Source of the DNA: Deltaproteobacteria bacterium
GTDB lineage: Bacteria > Desulfobacterota > Desulfobacteria > Desulfobacterales > Desulfobacteraceae
Assembly (NCBI GenBank): GCA_003647385.1
Contig: QMMT01000070.1
Span: 1-7,931, forward strand
Length of the DNA stretch: 7,931 bases
Direction: 5' to 3'
Below the pieces are notes generated by a model. The model searched no databases. It saw only the letters and a list, made by a program, of their open reading frames with translations, and was not told where the DNA came from. The translations under genes were made by a program, and so were the position numbers. Shown in pieces: positions 1 to 6,052 of the stretch (its first letter is position 1; each line of letters starts with the position of its first letter).

Positions 1-11
1 AATTAAAATTC

Positions 12-56
12 ACCCGGTATACATTATTTGTTTAATAATTTATACCGGGTTTTTTA
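12..56 (+). terminator. Rho-independent terminator of an upstream gene outside the window
   Basis: A perfect 10-bp stem (12-21 with 41-50, GC-rich at its base) encloses a second 6-bp AT stem (23-28 with 34-39). It is followed by a run of T from 50 to 55. This is a classic intrinsic terminator for transcription coming from the left on the + strand. The gene it ends is not in the window. The hairpin finishes only 10 bases before the folC start codon, so it may also influence folC expression. Confidence 0.9.
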
Positions 57-65
57 TTTAAAAAA

Positions 66-1373
66 ATGAAAAAAAACGCCTATCATAAGTGTCTTGATAA
101 AATCTACAAACTTGGCCGATTCGGCATTAAGCTTGAGCTTGACACCATATTAAATATTTTAAAATTTTTAAACAATCCCCAGAAAAACTATCTTACTGTT
201 CATGTGGCCGGCACCAATGGCAAAGGATCCACTGCCACATATATTGCATCGATCTTACGAAAAGCCGGATTTAAAACAGGGATTTATACTTCACCGCATC
301 TGGTTGACTTTAATGAACGAATCTCAATTGATGGGGAGCAGATTTCAAATGATCAGGTTGTTGATGCCTATGAAGCGGTTCATAACGTCGACATTGGAAA
401 AAGAAAAGCGACTTTCTTCGAAATTACAACCGCCATGGGGTTTTACCATTTTTCAAAACAGAATGTGGACTGGGCCGTCATTGAGACAGGCATGGGTGGA
501 AGATTTGATGCCACTAATATCATCAACCCCCAGGTGAGTGTTATCACCAACCTGTCCATCGAACATACGGATTATCTGGGAAATACGATTAAAGATCTGG
601 CAAAAGAAAAAGGCGGGATTATCAAGCGGAATACACCGGTCGTCACCGGGATATCCCAGCCGTCCGGTATTTTTGTTATAGAGCAGACTGCAAAAGAAAA
701 GTCATCTGATCTCTTTGTTTATAAAAAAGACTTTTCAACAAGAAAAGATCCACGACAGGACACCTATACGTACACAGGAATAAACAAACGCTTTAATCAC
801 CTGACAAAACCCTTGCCAGGAGAGCACCAGAAAGAGAACCTAAGCCTTGCTCTTGCCGCCTGTGAACTGATTTTTAAAAAATTCAAAGGGGCTGATAATA
901 AATACCATTTAAATCAGACATTGGTCAAAGAGGGGCTTGCGCTGACTCAATGGCCGGGACGGCTTGAGCATGTTATGGAACACCCCCTTGTGATCCTTGA
1001 TGGTGCGCACAACCTCAAGGCCGCAAAGGTTTTAGGAAAATACTTATCATCATCGTTGGGTAATAGAAAACTGACACTTGTCATTGGCATCCTTGATGAC
1101 AAGCCCTATGAAAAAATGCTGAAAAGCCTTGTACCCTTTGCCCAGAATATTATTATCACAAAGGCAAAAATCGACCGGAGTCTTGAACCGTCTCTATTAA
1201 AAAAGGCGGCTCAAAAATTAACCCAATGCCCCATTAAGGTCATTGAAGATGTAAAAGAGGCTGTTGCCCATGCCATTAACACCTCAAACAATGACGATGC
1301 GGTCTGTATTGCCGGATCACTCTATGTGGCAGGTGAAGCCAAGGAAAAATTTGACAATGACCTTGATCAATAG
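66..1373 (+). CDS. folC: Folylpolyglutamate synthase / dihydrofolate synthase (FolC)
   Basis: This cytoplasmic Mur-ligase-like enzyme uses ATP to join glutamate to dihydropteroate (making dihydrofolate) and/or to extend the polyglutamate tail of reduced folates. Family motifs occur in the usual order over 435 residues, a normal length. They are the P-loop GTNGKGS (49-55), TSPHL followed by FNERI (75-86), the ETGMGGRFDATN loop (140-151), HTDYLG (167-172), EKGGI with the lysine equivalent to the carbamylated one (about 182), PGEHQ.EN (251-258), WPGRLE (296-301), LDGAHN (311-316) and GSLYVAGE (417-424). The start at 66 fits the family N-terminus (about 12 residues before the KLGRFGIK segment), and an in-frame stop at 36-38 leaves no upstream alternative. 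No Shine-Dalgarno sequence is visible; the start lies in an A-rich tract directly after a terminator hairpin. Which of the two activities it has, or both, cannot be read from the sequence. Confidence 0.95.
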   Translation: MKKNAYHKCLDKIYKLGRFGIKLELDTILNILKFLNNPQKNYLTVHVAGTNGKGSTATYIASILRKAGFKTGIYTSPHLVDFNERISIDGEQISNDQVVDAYEAVHNVDIGKRKATFFEITTAMGFYHFSKQNVDWAVIETGMGGRFDATNIINPQVSVITNLSIEHTDYLGNTIKDLAKEKGGIIKRNTPVVTGISQPSGIFVIEQTAKEKSSDLFVYKKDFSTRKDPRQDTYTYTGINKRFNHLTKPLPGEHQKENLSLALAACELIFKKFKGADNKYHLNQTLVKEGLALTQWPGRLEHVMEHPLVILDGAHNLKAAKVLGKYLSSSLGNRKLTLVIGILDDKPYEKMLKSLVPFAQNIIITKAKIDRSLEPSLLKKAAQKLTQCPIKVIEDVKEAVAHAINTSNNDDAVCIAGSLYVAGEAKEKFDNDLDQ

Positions 1374-1391
1374 TCACGGTTTCAGTATTAT
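1363..1391 (+). promoter_or_regulatory. Candidate sigma70-type promoter for the tRNA-Arg gene
   Basis: TTGATC (1363-1368) and TATTAT (1386-1391) are separated by exactly 17 bases. This would start transcription about 1397-1399, a few bases before the mature tRNA 5' end at 1401. The -35 element lies in the last codons of folC. An overlapping perfect TATAAT (1391-1396) is too close to the tRNA to be its -10 unless transcription starts inside the tRNA. The region is AT-rich, so chance matches are possible. Confidence 0.4.
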
Positions 1392-1400
1392 ATAATTTTT

Positions 1401-1476
1401 GCGCTCGTAGCCCAGGGGATAAGGCGTCAGCCTCCGAAGCTGAAGATCGCTGGTTCGATTCCAGCCGGGCGCACCA
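1401..1476 (+). tRNA. tRNA-Arg, anticodon CCG
   Basis: The 76-base cloverleaf is visible by eye. The acceptor stem is 1401-1407 with 1466-1472 (7 pairs, one T-G). The D arm is 1410-1413 with 1422-1425 (three pairs plus a C-A mismatch at the inner position). The anticodon stem 1427-1431 with 1439-1443 is perfect. The loop 1432-1438 holds anticodon CCG at 1434-1436, which reads Arg CGG codons. The variable loop is 1444-1448. The T stem is 1449-1453 with 1461-1465, enclosing the TTCGATT loop. A discriminator A (1473) is followed by an encoded CCA (1474-1476). The gene lies 27 bases after folC and 9 bases before the glycosyltransferase start codon, with no terminator on either side. It may therefore be excised from a longer transcript. 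Confidence 0.97.
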
Positions 1477-1485
1477 GACAAACCC

Positions 1486-2733
1486 ATGAACTCAACACTT
1501 AAAATAGGCCTTATCAGTTATAGAAGCAATCCTCACTGTGGCGGACAAGGCGTCTACATCCGTCATTTAAGCCATGCCCTTTGTGACCTGGGGCATGATG
1601 TCGAGGTCATTGCAGGACCTCCTGATCCCCTATTAAATAATAGACCGAACAACAATGTAACACTTACCATGCTTAAAACCCTGGATCTTTATAATCCTGA
1701 AGATCTTTTCAGGACCCCGAGCTTTAATGAACTCAAAAATTTCATTAACCTGATTGAATGGCTCGATATCTCCACCATGGGTTACCCTGAACCCCTGACC
1801 TTTGGAATGCGGCTGATTAGACATCTTAAAGAGACAAAAAAGCGATATGATATCATCCATGACAACCAGAGCCTGTCTTATGGTATTTTGTCCCTGGCAA
1901 AAAGAATGCCGGTCACGGCAACCATTCATCATCCCATGACAGTGGACAGGCGTCTTGCGGTTCAAAGCACAAAATCTTTCTTAAAAAAAATCAAGGCCCT
2001 TAGATGGTATTCGTTTATCGGTATGCAGAAAAGGGTGGCAAAAAAACTGTCCCGCATTATCACGGTTTCAAAAAGTTCTCAAAAAGATATTGCCAGAGAG
2101 TTTGATATCCCGGAGTCAAAGTTTAAAACCATTCCCATCGGCATTGATACCCATAATTTTTATCCTCTTTCGACCGTCAAAAAACAGCCCGGCCGCATCA
2201 TTGTAACCAATAGTGCGGATACGCCTTTAAAAGGGCTTTATCATCTTCTTTTTGCCATAAAAAGTGTCTTAAAAATACGATCGGTCAAGCTGGTGGTCAT
2301 CGGCAGCCCCAAAAAAAACGGCGGCATAGAAAAACTGGTTAAAAAGCTAGCGCTTGAACAAACTATTAAATTTACCGGCCGTATTGACCATGATCAGTTT
2401 GTAAAAGAGTATGCCAAGGCAAGCATTGCAGTTATACCCTCTTTATATGAAGGCTTCGGACTGCCGGTGGGGGAAACCATGGCCTGCCGGATACCGGTAA
2501 TCTGCACTACAGGCGGGGCACTGCCTGAAGTTGCCGGTGATGCGACAAAGCTTGTACCGCCCGGCAATGCAAAGGCATTGGAAAAAGCCATTCTGGAACT
2601 CTTAGATGATCCTGCCCAGTGTGAAGTGCTGGCCCAAAAAGGGTATGAGCGGGTGCAAAAAGAATTTACCTGGGAAAAAACAGCCCTTCGGACGGTTGAA
2701 ACCTATAAAGAGATTATCAATGATTACCATTGA
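1486..2733 (+). CDS. Glycosyltransferase family 4 (GT-B fold)
   Basis: This is a probable retaining glycosyltransferase that moves a sugar from a nucleotide-sugar donor to an unidentified acceptor such as a lipid, glycan or polysaccharide precursor. The N-terminal half has the acceptor-side glycine motif in SYRSNPHCGGQGVYIRHL (11-28). The C-terminal donor-binding domain has GID.HNFYP (219-227), a beta-strand ending VIGSP (271-275), and the GT4 EX7E signature with E322 and E330 in YEGFGLPVGE, followed by the GGALPEVAG loop (343-351). Its 415 residues are normal for GT4. The ATG at 1486 is the only start that keeps the first beta-strand (KIGLISY). It lies just 9 bases past the tRNA CCA, so any conventional ribosome binding site would have to be inside the tRNA, and none is seen there. 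The gene overlaps the following methyltransferase by 14 bases. Donor and acceptor cannot be deduced. Confidence 0.9.
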   Translation: MNSTLKIGLISYRSNPHCGGQGVYIRHLSHALCDLGHDVEVIAGPPDPLLNNRPNNNVTLTMLKTLDLYNPEDLFRTPSFNELKNFINLIEWLDISTMGYPEPLTFGMRLIRHLKETKKRYDIIHDNQSLSYGILSLAKRMPVTATIHHPMTVDRRLAVQSTKSFLKKIKALRWYSFIGMQKRVAKKLSRIITVSKSSQKDIAREFDIPESKFKTIPIGIDTHNFYPLSTVKKQPGRIIVTNSADTPLKGLYHLLFAIKSVLKIRSVKLVVIGSPKKNGGIEKLVKKLALEQTIKFTGRIDHDQFVKEYAKASIAVIPSLYEGFGLPVGETMACRIPVICTTGGALPEVAGDATKLVPPGNAKALEKAILELLDDPAQCEVLAQKGYERVQKEFTWEKTALRTVETYKEIINDYH

Positions 2734-3430
2734 TTTTAGGAAGCTCGATATTCACCCCGATGACAGGATCCTTGATATCGGATGCGGTGAAGGAAGGCAT
2801 ACCGTAAAGGCCTGTCAGCAAAACAAAACAATGTGTGTCGGAGCGGATTTTGGGTTTAATAATCTTATTGAGACTCAAAAAAAATTAGCATTTCACCAGG
2901 CCCTCAATGACTTTTCATGTAAAAGCATTGATCTTTCCTGTATGGATGTGACAAACCTGCCCTTTAAAAATAAATGCTTTGACACTGTCATCTGCTCGGA
3001 AGTTTTAGAACATATCCCGGATGATAAAAGGGCTGTATCCGAACTTGTCAGGATTTTAAAGCCCGGAAGGACCCTTGCTGTCAGTGTGCCAAGATTCTGG
3101 CCGGAAAAAATTTGCTGGCTCATGTCCGATGAGTATTTTAATGCCAATATGGGACATGTCAGGATTTACAATAAAACCGCTTTAATTAAAAATATTGAAT
3201 CCTTTGGAGTGACACATTTTTCTTCTCATTATGCCCACAGTATCCACACCCCGTTCTGGTGGCTCAAATGCTTTGTCGGCCCTAACAGAACAGACTCAAA
3301 CCTGGTGAACCTTTATCACAGACTGCTTGTCTGGGATTTGATGAAAAAACCAAAATTAACCGCATTCATTGATAAATTAATGAACCCCGTCCTCGGGAAA
3401 AGCCTGGTTCTCTATTTTAAAAAGCTATAA
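2720..3430 (+). CDS. Class I SAM-dependent methyltransferase (Methyltransf_11 type)
   Basis: A predicted soluble methyltransferase of 236 residues, substrate unknown. SAM-binding motif I is LDIGCGEGRH (18-27), an acidic residue follows strand 2 (D43 in GADFG), DVTNLPF is at 76-82, motif IV is FDTVICSEVLEHI (87-99), and the post-motif LKPGRTLAVSVPR is at 113-125. I chose the ATG at 2720 because the fold begins directly after it. The open frame extends back to 2606, but that stretch lies inside the glycosyltransferase C-terminus in another frame and encodes nothing family-like. A weak AAAGAGA (2707-2713) precedes the ATG by 6 bases. The 14-base overlap with the glycosyltransferase suggests translational coupling and a shared pathway, for example methylating a glycan or lipid made with that enzyme. 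This last point is inference from position only. Confidence 0.85.
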   Translation: MITIDFRKLDIHPDDRILDIGCGEGRHTVKACQQNKTMCVGADFGFNNLIETQKKLAFHQALNDFSCKSIDLSCMDVTNLPFKNKCFDTVICSEVLEHIPDDKRAVSELVRILKPGRTLAVSVPRFWPEKICWLMSDEYFNANMGHVRIYNKTALIKNIESFGVTHFSSHYAHSIHTPFWWLKCFVGPNRTDSNLVNLYHRLLVWDLMKKPKLTAFIDKLMNPVLGKSLVLYFKKL

Positions 3431-3457
3431 AGTTTGATACCTTCATAACCTGGTTTC

Positions 3458-3496
3458 TGACCTTCAGGTTAAAGGTCACACGTAACCTGAAGGTCA
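3458..3496. repeat. 14-bp perfect inverted repeat upstream of the chaN-like gene
   Basis: Bases 3458-3471 are exactly complementary to 3483-3496, leaving an 11-base loop. No T tract follows on either strand, so it is not a standard intrinsic terminator for the methyltransferase gene. It could be an operator, an RNA structure in the chaN-like leader, or a remnant repeat element. The outer arm is shared with the direct repeat described separately. Confidence 0.85.
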
Positions 3497-3503
3497 CACG
3501 TAA
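3472..3503 (+). repeat. Direct repeat, two 14-base copies at 18-base period
   Basis: AAGGTCACACGTAA occurs at 3472-3485 and again at 3490-3503. The first copy fills the loop of the inverted repeat and runs into its right arm. The second covers the end of that arm and the bases after it. Two same-facing copies just upstream of a candidate -10 box resemble tandem sites for a DNA-binding regulator, but the protein cannot be named. Confidence 0.85.
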
Positions 3504-3510
3504 AAGAGAT

Positions 3511-3533
3511 TATACTCTATAATAATAATGGAG
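3511..3533 (+). promoter_or_regulatory. Candidate -10 element and ribosome binding site of the chaN-like gene
   Basis: TATACT (3511-3516) and TATAAT (3518-3523) are possible -10 hexamers, and neither has a convincing -35 at the right distance. The expected -35 area falls in the repeat block, which would fit an activator-dependent promoter. GGAG (3530-3533) lies 7 bases before the ATG at 3541 and is a convincing Shine-Dalgarno sequence. If TATAAT is used, the leader would be very short. Confidence 0.45.
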
Positions 3534-3540
3534 CCCAACA

Positions 3541-4563
3541 ATGAACCGACTACTTTTTCTTTTCGTTATTTTTTTTACCATATTCCTCATTCAATCCTGC
3601 GCCACAACTAAAAAAACCATCATGAGAACCGACCCTTTGATTGGAAAAATCATTAACACCAAAACAAGCCAACCCATTGATTCTGAATCTCTGATGAATG
3701 ACATAAAGACGTATGATATCATCTATCTTTCTGAAAAACATGACAATCCTGCACATCACAATATCCAACAAAGAGTGATCCAACAATTGATAGATGATGG
3801 GCTGAAACCCTCCATTGGATTTGAATTTTTTTCCATGGAAGACACCCCTGACCTTCTCAATTTTATTGATTCCGGAAAAGTTACCCATTCAAAGAAAATA
3901 GAAAAAATCATTGAAGCTGACCTGAGAAAAAAACTGAATTGGGACTCACAGTCAGACCAGATGTGGGGGTATTATTATGACCTTTTATCCATTGCAAAAA
4001 AAGAGAAGCTTAACGTTGCAGGGATTGATCTGCCAAGCACATTGAAAAGACGAATCACACGGAAAGGAATCAAGGGTATCACTCCCATTGAAAAAGAACA
4101 GGTCTTCTCAACCCAATTGGATGATAATGCCTACAAAGATTACATGTTTTCCATTTTCAAAGCAGTTCACTGCGGCATGGGCCACGGGAAAATGCAGGCA
4201 AAACTCTATGACAGCTGGGTAGCGAGAAATGACAAAATGGCACACTCCATCACGCGGATGTACAAGTATCGCAAAGGCCCTATTGTCATCATTGTCGGTG
4301 GCGGACATACTGAGTATGGCCTGGGTGTGATCGACAGGGTTGCAGCAATTGACAAGACCATTAAACAGGTCAATGTTGCCTTAAGAGAAATCAGTGTAAA
4401 ACCTTCGGAACTGACGGATTATATGCTGCCCCTGGAACTTGAAGGATTCAAAAAAGTTCCCCCGGCAGACTTTCTCTGGCTCACCCAGAGAGTCTCCTAT
4501 GCTGACCCCTGTAAAGAATTTAAAAAAACGTTACAAAGAATGAAAAAGAAATCTGCCCAGTAA
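3541..4563 (+). CDS. ChaN-family (DUF399) lipoprotein, probable haem binding
   Basis: A 340-residue lipoprotein. A hydrophobic signal (residues 4-17) ends in IQSC, with Cys20 as the lipidation site and Ala at +2, predicting an outer-membrane anchor facing the periplasm. The mature part matches the ChaN/DUF399 family: SEKHDNPAHHNIQ (64-76), GFEFF (93-97), GID (161-163), a histidine-rich HCGMGHG (210-216) and the C-terminal IVGGGHTEYG (251-260). The studied member, ChaN of Campylobacter jejuni, binds haem as a dimer and is linked to iron uptake; the same role here is inferred from family membership. The first motif has Ser64 where Gly is usual. No TonB receptor or haem transporter gene is nearby, and the gene has its own upstream spacer, so it is probably monocistronic. 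It converges with the - strand operon. Confidence 0.82.
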   Translation: MNRLLFLFVIFFTIFLIQSCATTKKTIMRTDPLIGKIINTKTSQPIDSESLMNDIKTYDIIYLSEKHDNPAHHNIQQRVIQQLIDDGLKPSIGFEFFSMEDTPDLLNFIDSGKVTHSKKIEKIIEADLRKKLNWDSQSDQMWGYYYDLLSIAKKEKLNVAGIDLPSTLKRRITRKGIKGITPIEKEQVFSTQLDDNAYKDYMFSIFKAVHCGMGHGKMQAKLYDSWVARNDKMAHSITRMYKYRKGPIVIIVGGGHTEYGLGVIDRVAAIDKTIKQVNVALREISVKPSELTDYMLPLELEGFKKVPPADFLWLTQRVSYADPCKEFKKTLQRMKKKSAQ

Positions 4564-4587
4564 ATTCTTTAACACCTGTATTCACTT

Positions 4588-4974
4588 TTACTTTTTGGGT
4601 GATGGTTTGCTGAGAAACTGTGCTGCTTTTACCTTATCAGTAAAGAATTCAATCTCTAATGTTGATGATTTCAGCAACGATTTAAGCTTTCCAAATTCAA
4701 AGCTATCAGGTATCTCTTTGAACAGTATTGCTATTTTTTTTGAGCTCAGAACATTAGCCGATATGTTCATCATTTTTAAAACTTTTTGAGCATCCTCAAG
4801 ATTATATGTAAACTCTTGTTCTGTCATGTCGATCAAACGTCTTTCTATACCAGCCCCTCTTTTAGTGCTGATGGCAACTTGGATTTCAGATATGATCTCC
4901 ATCACAGTGACGTTACCTTTTGCTTTTAAAACCACAATATTTTTTTCTTCGTCTACTATATGTTTGAATGGCAT
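4588..4974 (-). CDS. Small STAS / SpoIIAA-like domain protein
   Basis: A 128-residue soluble protein with no signal peptide or membrane segment, function unknown. The pattern resembles SpoIIAA-like/STAS-SEC14 single-domain proteins. It has an opening strand pair (IVDEEKNIVVLKAKGNVT, 6-23), a helix, the strand RRLIDMTE (45-52), a second helix (60-70), the strand KKIAILF (79-85), and an ending EFFTDKVKAAQFL (109-121) like the terminal strand plus helix of that family. I cannot see a conserved phosphorylatable serine with certainty. GGAGA (4981-4985, read on the - strand) lies 6 bases before the ATG. The start overlaps the end of the cysteine hydrolase gene by 19 bases, suggesting translational coupling and a place as last gene of the operon. 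No clear terminator follows. The family call rests on pattern recognition only. Confidence 0.65.
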   Translation of the reverse strand: MPFKHIVDEEKNIVVLKAKGNVTVMEIISEIQVAISTKRGAGIERRLIDMTEQEFTYNLEDAQKVLKMMNISANVLSSKKIAILFKEIPDSFEFGKLKSLLKSSTLEIEFFTDKVKAAQFLSKPSPKK

Positions 4975-5528
4975 ATATATTCTCCGCTTAAAAAATCTTC
5001 GCTGCTTATCACACGGTCACAAATCATGGAAAGAGCTGATAAAAAAGATGTTTTGACCTGATCTGCTGTCACATTTTTGCCATTAAATTCCAGCGCCCGG
5101 GCTGCGGTTGCATCATGGATCAAAGTGCAGTGAAAACCCAGATCTTTGGCCGCCCTTGTGGTTGCATCTACGCACATAAACGTCATCATACCCGTGATGA
5201 CGAGCTTTTCTATCTTATGTGTTTTAAGTATCTCCAGCAGGTTTGTCTGCATAAATCCATTAGGAAAATTCTTCACTATGATCGTTTCATTTTCTACAGG
5301 TTCCACCTTTTCGTTGATTTTTTGACCTGCTGTCCCTGGAAGAAAAAAGGAGGAACCTTCACTGATAGATTCATGCTGAATATGAAATACCGGAAGACTT
5401 TTTTCCCGAAAATGGGTCAATATGTCAAAGGCTTTCTGTGCTGCATCAGTTGCCTTGTCCAGTTCCATTTTCCCACCTGGAAAGTAATCATTCTGGATAT
5501 CGATAATGATTAATGCGGTATCCTTCAT
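4956..5528 (-). CDS. Isochorismatase-family cysteine hydrolase
   Basis: A cytoplasmic hydrolase of 190 residues from the family that includes isochorismatases, nicotinamidases and related amidases. The catalytic triad can be placed: Asp10 in LIIIDIQNDY (7-15 region), Lys86 in VKNFPNGF (85-92) and nucleophile Cys119 in TGMMTFMCVDATTRAA (112-127), the last also carrying the segment that normally holds the cis peptide. The length is typical. The substrate cannot be assigned; no siderophore (ent/dhb) or NAD-salvage gene is beside it, so neither isochorismate nor nicotinamide is supported. The ATG is preceded by AGGAG (5534-5538) at 5 bases, a strong ribosome binding site. The 3' end overlaps the STAS-like gene by 19 bases, and 33 bases separate it from the flavin reductase gene upstream. 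Confidence 0.88.
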   Translation of the reverse strand: MKDTALIIIDIQNDYFPGGKMELDKATDAAQKAFDILTHFREKSLPVFHIQHESISEGSSFFLPGTAGQKINEKVEPVENETIIVKNFPNGFMQTNLLEILKTHKIEKLVITGMMTFMCVDATTRAAKDLGFHCTLIHDATAARALEFNGKNVTADQVKTSFLSALSMICDRVISSEDFLSGEYICHSNI

Positions 5529-5561
5529 CTTTTCTCCTCATCTTTTTAATATGTAATAAAA

Positions 5562-6035
5562 TCAATCTTTCCCCACATACATGCCATCATAGTCCAGGGT
5601 ACAAAGAGGAGTGCCAGCTGATTTGCTGGCGCTATTGATAACTTCTCCAATAAACAGGGTATGATTGCCGGGCTTATGGTATTCTTTCACCTTTAATTCA
5701 AAAAAGGCCATGCAGTTTTTTAAAACCGGTGCCCCTGTTTTTCCTGTTTCCCAGGGAATGCCGGAAAATTTTTTTTCAGGATCCGGCCCTTTAAATCGTT
5801 TCAGCATCTCTTTTTGTGAACGGTCCAGCACATGTAATGCAAAAGCATCACTTTTTTCAATCAAGCTGTGGGAATAGCGGTTAGGATGAACTGCAACCAT
5901 GATCAAAGGGGGGTTATATGATACCTGGGTAACCCAGGAGGCAATCATCCCGTTGATGGTATCATCAAAACGAGTTGTTAAAACATAGATTCCATATGTC
6001 ATATGACCGAATGCCGTGAGCCATTCTTTTTTCAT
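5562..6035 (-). CDS. Flavin reductase domain protein (FMN-binding split barrel)
   Basis: A 157-residue protein of the flavin-reductase-like family, which binds FMN and typically uses NAD(P)H, or passes electrons, to reduce flavin for a partner enzyme. Recognisable elements are the N-terminal YGIYVLTTRFDDTINGMIAS (14-33), the strand NPPLIMVAV (41-49), the helix start NRYSHSLIEKSDAFALHVL (52-70) and the late ALHVLDRSQ and HTLFIGEV (125-132) segments of the barrel. The length is normal for the single-domain form; no rubredoxin or extra domain is fused. AAGGA (6043-6047 on the - strand) lies 7 bases before the ATG. The gene is 17 bases downstream of the hydratase-family gene, so a shared transcript is very likely. 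The physiological electron acceptor is unknown. Confidence 0.87.
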   Translation of the reverse strand: MKKEWLTAFGHMTYGIYVLTTRFDDTINGMIASWVTQVSYNPPLIMVAVHPNRYSHSLIEKSDAFALHVLDRSQKEMLKRFKGPDPEKKFSGIPWETGKTGAPVLKNCMAFFELKVKEYHKPGNHTLFIGEVINSASKSAGTPLCTLDYDGMYVGKD

Positions 6036-6052
6036 TTAAAATTCCTTTGAGC

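Noticed and set aside
1351..1356. Perfect TTGACA as a -35 element for the tRNA
   Set aside because: It is 34 bases from TATAAT, and a 17-base spacing leads to TCACGG, which is not a -10; the TTGATC/TATTAT pair fits better.
2606..2719. Possible longer N-terminus of the methyltransferase starting at 2606
   Set aside because: The stretch lies inside the glycosyltransferase coding region in another frame, encodes no family-like sequence, and the ATG at 2720 gives a normal class I methyltransferase start.
3458..3510. Intrinsic terminator for the glycosyltransferase-methyltransferase unit
   Set aside because: The stem is strong, but the bases after it (CACGTAAAAGAG) contain no T run, and the opposite strand has none either.
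4564..4604. Bidirectional terminator between the convergent chaN-like and STAS-like genes
   Set aside because: Only a 4-bp pairing (4573-4576 with 4598-4601) around a 21-base loop is visible, and it reaches into the STAS-like coding end; too weak to call.
5115..5513. A 132-codon + strand open frame inside the cysteine hydrolase region
   Set aside because: It is antisense to a gene with an intact catalytic triad and strong ribosome binding site, and its translation shows no recognisable domain.
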